64,000 bases of DNA from Lutibacter sp. GTDB taxonomy: Bacteria; Bacteroidota; Bacteroidia; Flavobacteriales; Flavobacteriaceae. The stretch covers positions 62,001 to 126,000 of the forward strand of contig JAUXPH010000013.1 in NCBI GenBank assembly GCA_030683995.1. The letters are read 5' to 3'. Positions 1-7,218 of this stretch are shown here, piece by piece; within the stretch, counting starts at the first letter, position 1, and the number at the start of each line of letters is the position of its first letter. The position numbers and the translations under genes are program-made. The notes beneath the pieces are model-generated. The model had not been told where the DNA came from. It searched no databases and worked only from the letters and a program-made list of their open reading frames with translations.

Positions 1-53
1 TTACCAGAGCCTGAAGGTGCCGAAAAAACAATGAGTTTCCCCTCTTTTTTCAC
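1..53 (-). CDS. gmk: Guanylate kinase, N-terminal fragment cut by the window edge
   Basis: Only 17 codons are in view, reading off the left edge. They contain the P-loop of guanylate kinase (FSAPSGSGK), which binds ATP to phosphorylate GMP to GDP. An in-frame stop lies five codons before the GTG at 53, and no ATG is available between them, so GTG is the start. The gene follows yicC by 38 bases on the same strand, an order common in bacteria, so the two are probably cotranscribed. Confidence 0.85.
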   Translation of the reverse strand, partial: MKKEGKLIVFSAPSGSG

Positions 54-91
54 TGATTTTAGGTTTTATAAATGGTTGATTTCCTGTTTAT

Positions 92-949
92 TTACAAGAC
101 GTTTAAGTTTTGTTCCTTAATTTTTTCAAGTTCATCTTTCATTTGCACCACCAATTTTTGCATATTCGCCAAATTGGATTTTGAGCCGATGGTGTTAATT
201 TCTCTGCCAATTTCCTGGGTGATAAACGCCAATTTTTTGCCGTTGGAAACATCTTCATTCAATTCTTTGATAAAATATTCCAAATGATTTTTTAAACGCA
301 CTTTTTCCTCGGTAATGTCTAGTTTTTCAATATAATAAATAAGTTCCTGCTCAAATCGGCTTTCGTCAATTTTTGTTTCCAGCTCAGCAATGGACTTTCT
401 AAGCTTGTCCTTCACCTGCTCAATGCGCAACGGATCCATCTCAACAACTCTTTCTAACAAAATTTCAATAATAGAAATGCGCAACACAAAATCGGCATGC
501 AATACTTTTCCTTCATCAATCCGGTATTCATTAATTTTTTCTATGGTTTCTAAAATGCCATTCTCAATCTGTTTCCATTCCTGCTCGTCGAGTTCCTCTC
601 TTTGCGATTTAAAAGCATCTGGCAATCGTATGGCCATTTTTAGCAATTCAACTTCATCAGAATCCACAATATTCCTCAATTGGTTCATATATTCCTTCAC
701 CATATTTTCGTTAATTTTAGATGAATATTCCCCGCCATTGTCTTCAATATAAATGGAAAAATCAATTTTTCCCCTAACCAGTTCCGTTGCCAGTTGTTTG
801 CGAATATCCAGTTCTTTTTCTCTGTAATATCCAGGAACCCGAACGTTTAAATCTAAATTTTTGCTGTTTAACGATTTTATCTCAATCGTGATTTTTTTGG
901 TTGGAAGCTGTAGTACGGTTTTTCCGTAGCCGGTCATTGAATGTATCAT
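92..949 (-). CDS. yicC: YicC/YloC family endoribonuclease
   Basis: The 285-residue product has the full YicC/YloC layout. The N-terminus reads MIHSMTGYGK, followed by the family's conserved SLNSKNLDLNVRVP stretch, and the C-terminal DUF1732 domain carries KLAFITQEIGREINTIGSKS. Family members are cytoplasmic oligomeric RNases implicated in stationary-phase fitness and small-RNA turnover. The length fits the usual 285-295 residues. It precedes gmk by 38 bases. A TAAATTTG -7 element lies 18 bases before the ATG on the same strand. The identification is firm; the RNA target here is unknown. Confidence 0.92.
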   Translation of the reverse strand: MIHSMTGYGKTVLQLPTKKITIEIKSLNSKNLDLNVRVPGYYREKELDIRKQLATELVRGKIDFSIYIEDNGGEYSSKINENMVKEYMNQLRNIVDSDEVELLKMAIRLPDAFKSQREELDEQEWKQIENGILETIEKINEYRIDEGKVLHADFVLRISIIEILLERVVEMDPLRIEQVKDKLRKSIAELETKIDESRFEQELIYYIEKLDITEEKVRLKNHLEYFIKELNEDVSNGKKLAFITQEIGREINTIGSKSNLANMQKLVVQMKDELEKIKEQNLNVL

Positions 950-967
950 TTAATCTAAAAATTTAAA

Positions 968-994
968 CAAATTTACGCATTTTATTTTTTGCAA
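968..994 (-). promoter_or_regulatory. Probable promoter of yicC-gmk
   Basis: On the minus strand a perfect Bacteroidota -7 element TAAATTTG (968-975) is preceded by TTG (992-994) with 16 bases between, slightly shorter than usual. It lies just upstream of the yicC ATG at 949. Confidence 0.45.
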
Positions 995-1068
995 TATTTA
1001 TTTTTAAAACTATTGATTCTTTTATTGAAAATATCCCAAAACTTCCCTAATTTATAATTAATAAATCT

Positions 1069-1076
1069 TATTTTTG
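1069..1076 (+). promoter_or_regulatory. Probable -7 element for upp
   Basis: TATTTTTG matches the TAnnTTTG consensus and lies 16 bases before the upp ATG. I see no convincing -33 TTG at the expected distance, so this is a partial match only. Confidence 0.35.
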
Positions 1077-1092
1077 TAGCAAATATCCTCCT

Positions 1093-1743
1093 ATGATTGT
1101 CAACGTTCTAGACCAAAAAAAATCAATATTAAATAAATTTATTTCAGAAATCAGAGATACCGAAATTCAGAAAGACAGCATGCGATTTCGAAGAAATATT
1201 GAACGAATTGGTGAAATTATAGCTTATGAAATAAGCCAAACGTTAGATTTTCAAAACAAAGTAGTTTCTACGCCTTTAGGCACCAAAATAGTTGCCGTTC
1301 CGCAAAAAGATATTGTGGTATGTTCTATTTTAAGAGCTGGTTTGCCTTTACATAGCGGACTTTTAAACTTTTTTGACGATGCGGAAAATGCGTTTATTTC
1401 CGCCTACCGAAAACACATTACAGAAACCGAATTTGAAATTAAAGTGGAATATTTTGCTTCTCCAAATTTAGACGGCAAAACGTTGATTTTAGCCGACCCC
1501 ATGTTGGCAACCGGACAATCTTTGGCAACCGTTTTTGAAGGATTGAAAAAACACGGAACGCCAAAGGAAATTCATTTGGCTTGCGTTGTTGGCGCTAAAC
1601 CAGGAATAGCATACATTAAAAATCATTTTCCTGAAAACACCAAATTGTGGATTGCCACCGTTGATGAACATTTAAACGAAAAAGGGTACATTGTTCCCGG
1701 TTTGGGCGATGCAGGCGATTTATCTTTTGGAATTAAATTATAA
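1093..1743 (+). CDS. upp: Uracil phosphoribosyltransferase
   Basis: This enzyme salvages uracil by joining it to PRPP to give UMP in the cytoplasm. The 216-residue length is typical. The PRPP-binding loop is the ADPMLATGQS stretch around residues 134-143, and the uracil-binding C-terminus ends GDAGDLSFGIKL. The ATG is the first in frame after the upstream AT-rich leader. Its stop overlaps by six bases the stop of the convergent DUF6427 gene, so there is no room for a separate terminator between them. Confidence 0.96.
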   Translation: MIVNVLDQKKSILNKFISEIRDTEIQKDSMRFRRNIERIGEIIAYEISQTLDFQNKVVSTPLGTKIVAVPQKDIVVCSILRAGLPLHSGLLNFFDDAENAFISAYRKHITETEFEIKVEYFASPNLDGKTLILADPMLATGQSLATVFEGLKKHGTPKEIHLACVVGAKPGIAYIKNHFPENTKLWIATVDEHLNEKGYIVPGLGDAGDLSFGIKL

Positions 1744-2661
1744 AAAATAGACTGAAAACGATACCAGCAAAAAGGCATATAAAATCATATTTCTAATAAT
1801 TTTTGATTTAATATGATGCATTAAATTTGCAACAATCACTGCGGAAGGAAAAATTACAAAAAACAACTCAGAACCATTTTTTGTTGGTGCCAAAACAACA
1901 ATGGTTATCGAAATTAAAAAATGGTTGATCAATACATCCCAAGAAAATTTGAAATTATTTCTTACAGTCAGAACTTTTGGGGTCACTTTTAAAAGGCTCC
2001 AAAGCAACATCACAGATAAAAATATAATCGGAATTAGGAATTTTAATGACGTATAGTAACTAAAATCCAAGTTAATGTTATAACTAAATTTATTGTAAAA
2101 AAAAGCGGCGCTTTCAAAATAAAGGCAATAAGTAAAATAAATCAGCATTGGCGTTAAAAAGCCCACCAAAGGAATAAACAAATTTTTAACCGTCAATTTT
2201 TGATGAATAATCATTCCAAGATATACCAACAATATAAAAAAGATGCTCCACGAAAAAAGCAGTGTTGCAATACCAATCCAAAAACAGGCGTCAAAGAGCT
2301 TCAATTTGGTGTCAACGCCAGATCTTAAACTGTAAATTTTTCGAAATCCTAGCATCAACGCAAAGTTTGCCAAAATGATTATGTAAGAAAACATCGCCTC
2401 AGGAAAAGTTCCCAATAAAAAAACCATCAAAAGCAATGCGTACGAATTGTCTTTTGTCAACTTGTTTTTTTTGACAATAAAATTTACAATCATCAGCAAT
2501 AAGGCAATAAAAATGAAAAAAGAAATTCTTTCTAACAAAAATCGGATTGAAAGTTCTTCAAAATGAAGCAAAAAAGTGGCCGTAAAAAAATAGACAAACA
2601 TTAGCGAAACAAGAATAAAAATAGTTACCGGTTTAGTTTTACTGAAAAAATTTGCTATCAT
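1738..2661 (-). CDS. DUF6427 family integral membrane protein
   Basis: The 307-residue product is very hydrophobic, with about eight predicted transmembrane segments separated by short basic loops, and no catalytic motif that I recognise. The N-terminus (MIANFFSKTKPVTIF) and the overall layout match the DUF6427 family, which in Flavobacteriaceae is usually found beside upp and the small DUF6341 gene, as here. Its function is not known. It diverges from the DUF6341 gene across only 40 bases, and the -33 element of that gene's promoter overlaps its first codons. Confidence 0.75.
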   Translation of the reverse strand: MIANFFSKTKPVTIFILVSLMFVYFFTATFLLHFEELSIRFLLERISFFIFIALLLMIVNFIVKKNKLTKDNSYALLLMVFLLGTFPEAMFSYIIILANFALMLGFRKIYSLRSGVDTKLKLFDACFWIGIATLLFSWSIFFILLVYLGMIIHQKLTVKNLFIPLVGFLTPMLIYFTYCLYFESAAFFYNKFSYNINLDFSYYTSLKFLIPIIFLSVMLLWSLLKVTPKVLTVRNNFKFSWDVLINHFLISITIVVLAPTKNGSELFFVIFPSAVIVANLMHHIKSKIIRNMILYAFLLVSFSVYFL

Positions 2662-2681
2662 TGCTATATTTTATACTTTTG
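2651..2681 (+). promoter_or_regulatory. Bacteroidota promoter for the DUF6341-trmB pair
   Basis: TTTG (2651-2654), 19 bases, then TACTTTTG (2674-2681) fits the consensus well. The DUF6341 ATG follows 20 bases later. The -33 box lies inside the start of the divergent membrane-protein gene. Confidence 0.6.
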
Positions 2682-2701
2682 CCTGTAAATATAAATAAGT
2701 T

Positions 2702-2899
2702 ATGATTGCAAACAATATTTTTAAAGCGATAGGTGAATTTTGTCAAAATGTTCTATTTGTACCTTACAATAGCATTCGGGCTATGGACAATTGGTGGCTA
2801 CAAAACATCGTTAGCTGGATTTTTGTTGTCATTTTGTTTATTGCTTTATTCTACTGGTTAGGACAACTCAAAAAATACAAAAAAGCAGGAAACGAATAA
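2702..2899 (+). CDS. DUF6341 family small membrane protein
   Basis: This is a 65-residue protein with an amphipathic N-terminal part (AIGEFCQNVLFVPYNSIR), a WWLQN segment and one clear transmembrane helix (IVSWIFVVILFIALFYWL), ending in a lysine-rich cytoplasmic tail. It matches the DUF6341 family found next to DUF6427 and trmB in flavobacteria. Function unknown. It probably shares a transcript with trmB, 55 bases downstream. Confidence 0.7.
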   Translation: MIANNIFKAIGEFCQNVLFVPYNSIRAMDNWWLQNIVSWIFVVILFIALFYWLGQLKKYKKAGNE

Positions 2900-2954
2900 T
2901 TTCTTTTTTAAATTCATTTATATTTTTTCTTATTTTTAACGAAACGCAAACCCT

Positions 2955-3626
2955 GTGGGAAGCAAAAATAAACTCAGAAGATTTCGTGAAAACGAAACAT
3001 TTTCCAATGTCATTCAACCAACACGAAAAGAAGTTATTGATGGTTTCTCCCTAAAAGGAAATTGGCACACACTTTTTAACAACAGCAATCCTATTGTACT
3101 TGAATTGGGCTGCGGAAAAGGCGAATACACCATTGCACTGGCGCGTAAAAACCCGAACATCAACTACATTGGCGTTGACATAAAAGGTGCTCGTTTTTGG
3201 CGCGGAGCCAAAATAGCTTTGGAAGAAAATTTAACCAACGTGGCTTTTTTAAGATCACAAATAGAGTTGATCGATTTACTTTTTGTTGAAAATGAAGTCG
3301 ATGAAATATGGATTACTTTTCCTGATCCACAAATTAAATATACACGCACCAAACACCGACTCACCAATACCGAGTTTTTAAAAAAATACCACCATATTTT
3401 AAAACCTGAAGGCATAGTTCATTTAAAAACGGACAGTGAATTTATGCACGGTTACACGTTGGGCTTGCTTCACGGTGAAAACCAAGAAATTATTTATGCG
3501 CATCACGATATCTATAAAAATTATCACGCGCCCGAAGAAGTGACTTCAACCCAAACCTTTTATGAAAGTCAGTATTTGGAAAAAGGAAAACCTATTACAT
3601 ATATTAAATTTAAACTTCGGTATTAA
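2955..3626 (+). CDS. trmB: tRNA (guanine-N7-)-methyltransferase
   Basis: TrmB methylates N7 of G46 in the variable loop of tRNAs using SAM. The SAM-binding motif is ELGCGKGEYTIAL near residue 50, and the family's ITFPDPQIKYTRTKHRLT motif is present in the middle. The 223-residue length is normal. The only start compatible with the conserved SKNKLRRF N-terminus is GTG. It follows the DUF6341 gene at 55 bases. The gene ends directly before a repeat-rich intergenic region. Confidence 0.94.
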   Translation: MGSKNKLRRFRENETFSNVIQPTRKEVIDGFSLKGNWHTLFNNSNPIVLELGCGKGEYTIALARKNPNINYIGVDIKGARFWRGAKIALEENLTNVAFLRSQIELIDLLFVENEVDEIWITFPDPQIKYTRTKHRLTNTEFLKKYHHILKPEGIVHLKTDSEFMHGYTLGLLHGENQEIIYAHHDIYKNYHAPEEVTSTQTFYESQYLEKGKPITYIKFKLRY

Positions 3627-3637
3627 AGCCCCCTAGC

Positions 3638-3791
3638 CCCCGAAGGGCAATGTCATTAAGTTAAGGAAATATTTGTCATTCCGACAAAGGAGGAATCGCA
3701 ACAAATGAGCACGTATGATGAGATTCCTCGTGCCTCGGAATGACAAAAATAATGAATAAATGTCTTAACTTAATGACATTGCCCCGAAGGG
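3638..3791. mobile_element. MITE-like inverted-repeat element inserted in an older intergenic repeat
   Basis: A 134-bp core (3648-3781) has perfect 18-bp terminal inverted repeats CAATGTCATTAAGTTAAG and is flanked on both sides by the direct repeat CCCCGAAGGG (3638-3647 and 3782-3791), as expected of a target-site duplication. Because GGG/CCC lies next to both ends, the boundary could also be set with longer 21-bp inverted repeats and a shorter duplication. A second palindrome inside pairs TTTGTCATTCCGA (3672-3684) with TCGGAATGACAAA (3735-3747). There is no room for a transposase, so it would have to move in trans. Confidence 0.7.
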
Positions 3792-3812
3792 GGAATTAAA
3801 AAAATATTATAC

Positions 3813-3862
3813 GTTATTTGTTAAATGTTAAAAAATTAAACAAATAACACATAACATTTAAC
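3813..3862. repeat. Two overlapping inverted repeats before the alkyltransferase-like gene
   Basis: GTTATTTGTT (3813-3822) pairs with AACAAATAAC (3839-3848), and GTTAAATGTTA (3820-3830) pairs with TAACATTTAAC (3852-3862). The left arms share three bases, so the two stems compete or form a pseudoknot. They end 17 bases before the ATG of the next gene. Confidence 0.5.
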
Positions 3863-3879
3863 ATTTAACTTATTTGCCT

Positions 3880-4212
3880 ATGGAAACTTCCGGTAATTTT
3901 TTTGAAAAAGTATATGAAGTTGCAAAGCAAATTCCTTTTGGCCGGGTAACCAGTTATGGCGCCATCGCAAAATATTTAGGAACGGCGAAATCGGCCAGAA
4001 TGGTTGGTTGGGCGATGAATGCTTCGCATAATAATGCCGACATACCTGCTCACAGGGTAGTAAACAGAAACGGATTGTTAACCGGAAAATTTCATTTTGA
4101 CGGCACCAATTTAATGCAACAACTTTTGGAAAGCGAGGGAATTGTTGTGAAGGAAAATCAAATACAAAACTTCCATACTGTTTTTTGGGATCCGTTTAAG
4201 GAATTGGATTAA
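3880..4212 (+). CDS. Alkyltransferase-like (MGMT-family) DNA-binding protein without the active-site cysteine
   Basis: The 110-residue protein consists only of the winged-helix DNA-binding domain of O6-alkylguanine-DNA alkyltransferase. The usual PCHRV active-site motif reads PAHRV (residues 56-60), so the alkyl-accepting cysteine is replaced by alanine. This is typical of ATL proteins, which bind O6-alkylguanine and hand the lesion to nucleotide excision repair rather than repairing it directly. The helix-turn-helix region (GRVTSYGAIAKYLG) and arginine-finger segment (SARMVGWAMN) are present. I use the ATG at 3880; a TTG two codons upstream is also in frame. Confidence 0.85.
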   Translation: METSGNFFEKVYEVAKQIPFGRVTSYGAIAKYLGTAKSARMVGWAMNASHNNADIPAHRVVNRNGLLTGKFHFDGTNLMQQLLESEGIVVKENQIQNFHTVFWDPFKELD

Positions 4213-4318
4213 TGGATATTTGGGTTCAAGTTTCAAGAAACAAAATTTTGAACTCATTGGTGTTTTGGATTTCAGAACAATGAGGCCGCAACCTGTCCCT
4301 ACTTTCTAAAATTGGGAC

Positions 4319-4348
4319 TTTGTGAATTCATTTAAATCTGTATCTTTG
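4319..4348 (+). promoter_or_regulatory. Promoter of the mrp-nifU pair
   Basis: TTTG (4319-4322), 18 bases, then TATCTTTG (4341-4348) is a near-ideal flavobacterial promoter. The mrp ATG follows 28 bases after the -7 box. Confidence 0.6.
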
Positions 4349-4376
4349 TTGTTTAGAATGATTTTATATAAACAAT

Positions 4377-5504
4377 ATGGCATATACAAAAAAAGAAATC
4401 TCAAATGCACTTGAAACCATCACTGCGCCTGGTGAAGGAATAAATTTAATTGAAAGCGGCGCAGTTAAAAATATTGTAACTTTCGACAAAGAAGTTATCG
4501 TTGATGTAACTATTGGCAATCCAACGTTACAAGCTAAAAAGAAAATGGAAGTTGAAATTATGAAGGCAATTCACCAACACGTGGATGTGAAAGCCGACGT
4601 AAAAGTAAATGTAACCACTATAGTTCCAGATAAACCAGCCGAAAAAACGGTACCTAAAGTTCCTGGAATTCAGAATATTATCGCAGTTGCTTCAGGAAAA
4701 GGTGGCGTAGGTAAATCTACCATTACCGCAAATATTGCAATTTCATTGCAAAAAATGGGTTTTAAAGTGGGTATTTTAGACGCTGATGTTTACGGTCCTT
4801 CCATTCACTTGATGTTTGATGTTGCACACGCAAAACCATTGTCGATTGAAATTGACGGCAGTTCAAAAATGCAGCCCATTGAAAGCTATGGCGTAAAAAT
4901 ATTGTCGTTAGGCTTTTTTGTTGATGCGAATCAGGCTGTTATTTGGCGTGGTGCAATGGCCGGCAAAGCATTAAACCAGTTGATTTTTGACTCACATTGG
5001 GGCGAACTTGATTTTTTATTGATTGATTTACCTCCAGGAACCGGAGATATTCACCTGTCAATTGTGCAAGCTGTACCTGTAACTGGAGCTATCATTGTAA
5101 GCACGCCACAAAATATTGCTTTGGCCGATGCCAAAAAAGGCGTGGCGATGTTTAAACAAGAAAGCATCAATGTTCCTGTTTTGGGCATTGTTGAAAATAT
5201 GAGTTATTTTACGCCTGCTGAACTTCCCAACAATAAATATTATATTTTTGGACAAGACGGGGCAAAAAACCTGGCAAAAGACATTGATGTTGCCTTTTTA
5301 GGAGAAATTCCTTTGGTGCAAAGCATTCGGGAATCGGGTGATGTTGGGCATCCGGTGGCGCTTCAAGACAATACGCCTTTAGAAATTGCTTTTTCAGAAA
5401 TTACCAAAAATGCCTTGTCGCAATTGGTGAAAAGAAACAATGATTTACCACCGACTGAAATTGTTCGCATTACCACAATGAGCGGTTGCAGCACAAAAAA
5501 ATAA
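4377..5504 (+). CDS. mrp: Mrp/ApbC family P-loop ATPase, Fe-S cluster carrier
   Basis: Residues 1-80 form a MIP18/DUF59-like domain. The rest is an NBP35/ApbC ATPase with the deviant Walker A GKGGVGKST at 107-115 and the LPPGTGD motif. Such proteins bind and transfer Fe-S clusters in the cytoplasm. The usual CxxC after the ENMSYF segment is absent: the sequence runs ENMSYFTPAELPNN. This seems normal for Bacteroidota members, but it removes the standard cluster ligands; the C-terminal MSGCSTKK keeps a single cysteine. It sits five bases before a NifU-like scaffold gene, supporting an Fe-S role. Confidence 0.92.
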   Translation: MAYTKKEISNALETITAPGEGINLIESGAVKNIVTFDKEVIVDVTIGNPTLQAKKKMEVEIMKAIHQHVDVKADVKVNVTTIVPDKPAEKTVPKVPGIQNIIAVASGKGGVGKSTITANIAISLQKMGFKVGILDADVYGPSIHLMFDVAHAKPLSIEIDGSSKMQPIESYGVKILSLGFFVDANQAVIWRGAMAGKALNQLIFDSHWGELDFLLIDLPPGTGDIHLSIVQAVPVTGAIIVSTPQNIALADAKKGVAMFKQESINVPVLGIVENMSYFTPAELPNNKYYIFGQDGAKNLAKDIDVAFLGEIPLVQSIRESGDVGHPVALQDNTPLEIAFSEITKNALSQLVKRNNDLPPTEIVRITTMSGCSTKK

Positions 5505-5509
5505 AAACT

Positions 5510-5758
5510 ATGGAAGCGGAAGAACTAAAAATTATTGTTGAAAATGCATTGCAGGAAATCAGGCCTTATTTACAGGCTGATGGCGGTAACATTATATTGG
5601 TTGATATACGCGACAATATTGTGAGTGTTCAATTAGAAGGCAACTGTTTGGGTTGCTCTGTAAACCAAATGACTTTAAAAAACGGGGTTGAAGCCACCAT
5701 AAAAAGGCACGCTCCTCAAATTTTACAAGTAATTGAAGTGAATGGAATTACTTTTTAG
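5510..5758 (+). CDS. NifU-like C-terminal domain Fe-S scaffold protein
   Basis: This is an 82-residue stand-alone NifU C-terminal domain with the cluster-binding CLGC motif at residues 46-49 inside EGNCLGCSVNQMTLKNGVE. Such proteins (Nfu type) carry [4Fe-4S] clusters to target apoproteins. The ATG at 5510 gives the canonical N-terminus MEAEELKIIVENALQEIRP; an upstream TTG would overlap mrp and add eight unlikely residues. Five bases separate it from mrp, and a terminator follows within 20 bases, so the two genes form an operon. Confidence 0.92.
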   Translation: MEAEELKIIVENALQEIRPYLQADGGNIILVDIRDNIVSVQLEGNCLGCSVNQMTLKNGVEATIKRHAPQILQVIEVNGITF

Positions 5759-5775
5759 CTTTCAAAAATAGCATA

Positions 5776-5806
5776 AAAAAAAGAGCACGTTAGGTGCTCT
5801 TTTTTA
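5776..5806 (+). terminator. Rho-independent terminator after the mrp-nifU operon
   Basis: AAAAGAGCAC pairs with GTGCTCTTTT around a five-base GTTAG-type loop and runs into a T tract. Confidence 0.85.
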
Positions 5807-5846
5807 TTTCATTAAACATCCAAAATTATTTTTATATTTGTAAAAT

Positions 5847-5912
5847 ATGCAAACAGCTTGGACAGAATTATTGACACTTCTAAAGTTCTTAATCAAGAGA
5901 GATCCTGAATAA
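5847..5912 (+). CDS. Possible 21-residue micro-ORF behind a perfect -7 box
   Basis: A TATATTTG element (5833-5840) ends six bases before an ATG that opens MQTAWTELLTLLKFLIKRDPE and stops. If used, transcription would begin at or near the ATG, giving a leaderless message. The peptide would be a short amphipathic helix with a charged end. It lies alone between a terminator and hmgA. No -33 box is evident and chance is a fair explanation. Confidence 0.2.
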   Translation: MQTAWTELLTLLKFLIKRDPE

Positions 5913-6057
5913 AAATATTCATTGCTTAAGTTGCAAACTAAAAATTTTGTAACTTTAATGCTATGATTCCGTCCAAAATGATAAAATTATTGGACATATA
6001 TTCATAAAACTACTAACCCTTTTTTAGGGAATTCATAACTAAAAAAATTAAACGATT

Positions 6058-7218
6058 ATGCCTAGATATTATTCATTGGGTAAAATTCCGCCAAAACGTC
6101 ACACCACTTTTGAAAAACCTACTGGCGGATTGTATCAGGAAGAGCTTTTCGGAACAGCGGGTTTTGCTGGAATGTCCTCGTTAATCTATCACTTGAATCC
6201 GCCCACAGTGGTTACGGAAATCAAAAAAGTGAAAGATGTTACGCCTAAAATCGCCATCGATAAAAATATGAAAGCGCTTAGTTTTAAAGGATTTTCCTTA
6301 AAACCTGAAGCTGACTATTTAGAAAGCAGAAAAACAGTTTTTGTAAACAGCGATTTGCATATTGGATTGGCCACACCAACAACATTTTCATCAGCCTATT
6401 TTTATAAAAATGCCGATGCGGATGAAATGATTTTTGTACATATTGGATCAGGTACCTTAAAAACGATGTATGGAAATATCGCTTTTAAATACGGTGATTA
6501 TATGATTATTCCGAGAGGAACGGTATATCAAATAGATTTTGATACCCAGGAAAACCGATTGCTTTATATTGAATCATTTAGCCCGATTGTAACGCCAAAA
6601 CGCTATCGAAATAACTTCGGACAATTGTTGGAACATTCCCCGTTTTGCGAACGCGACTTTAAACTGCCAATCAATTTAGAAACCCACGATATAAAAGGCA
6701 ACTTTAAAATTTTTATCAAAAAACAAGGAGTTTTGTGGGAATACAATTACCTAAATCATCCTTTTGATGCTGTTGGCTGGGACGGATTTAATTATCCTTA
6801 TGCTTTTTCCATTCACGATTTTGAACCAATAACGGGCCGCATTCATATGCCGCCGCCAATTCACCAAACTTGGGAAGCTTCCGGATTTGTGGTTTGCTCA
6901 TTTGTGCCAAGAATGTATGATTATCACCCAAAATCGGTTCCGGCGCCTTACCACCACAGCAATATCGATTCCGAAGAAATATTGTATTATGTAGACGGTG
7001 ATTTTATGAGCCGGAACAATATAGAAAAAGGACAAATTACCTTGCATCCGGGAGGAATCCCTCACGGTCCGCATCCGGGTGCCATCGAAAGAAGCGTCGG
7101 GAAAAAATTCACTGAAGAATTGGCCGTGATGATTGATCCTTTTAAACCGGTGATGATTACCGAAGAAGCGATGAAATTGCAGGTGGATGATTATTATAAA
7201 TCTTGGATAACTGAATAA
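6058..7218 (+). CDS. hmgA: Homogentisate 1,2-dioxygenase
   Basis: The enzyme opens the ring of homogentisate to maleylacetoacetate using Fe(II) and oxygen, the central step of tyrosine catabolism. The 386-residue protein has the cupin fold; likely iron ligands lie in HHSNIDSEE (from residue 299) and in GIPHGPHPG (His336/His339), matching the family's His-Glu-His set. The start MPRYYSLGKIPP is conserved in flavobacterial homologues. hppD, the preceding pathway step, is downstream on the same strand, with one inserted gene between them. A TAACTTTA box near 5950 may be its -7 element. Confidence 0.94.
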   Translation: MPRYYSLGKIPPKRHTTFEKPTGGLYQEELFGTAGFAGMSSLIYHLNPPTVVTEIKKVKDVTPKIAIDKNMKALSFKGFSLKPEADYLESRKTVFVNSDLHIGLATPTTFSSAYFYKNADADEMIFVHIGSGTLKTMYGNIAFKYGDYMIIPRGTVYQIDFDTQENRLLYIESFSPIVTPKRYRNNFGQLLEHSPFCERDFKLPINLETHDIKGNFKIFIKKQGVLWEYNYLNHPFDAVGWDGFNYPYAFSIHDFEPITGRIHMPPPIHQTWEASGFVVCSFVPRMYDYHPKSVPAPYHHSNIDSEEILYYVDGDFMSRNNIEKGQITLHPGGIPHGPHPGAIERSVGKKFTEELAVMIDPFKPVMITEEAMKLQVDDYYKSWITE

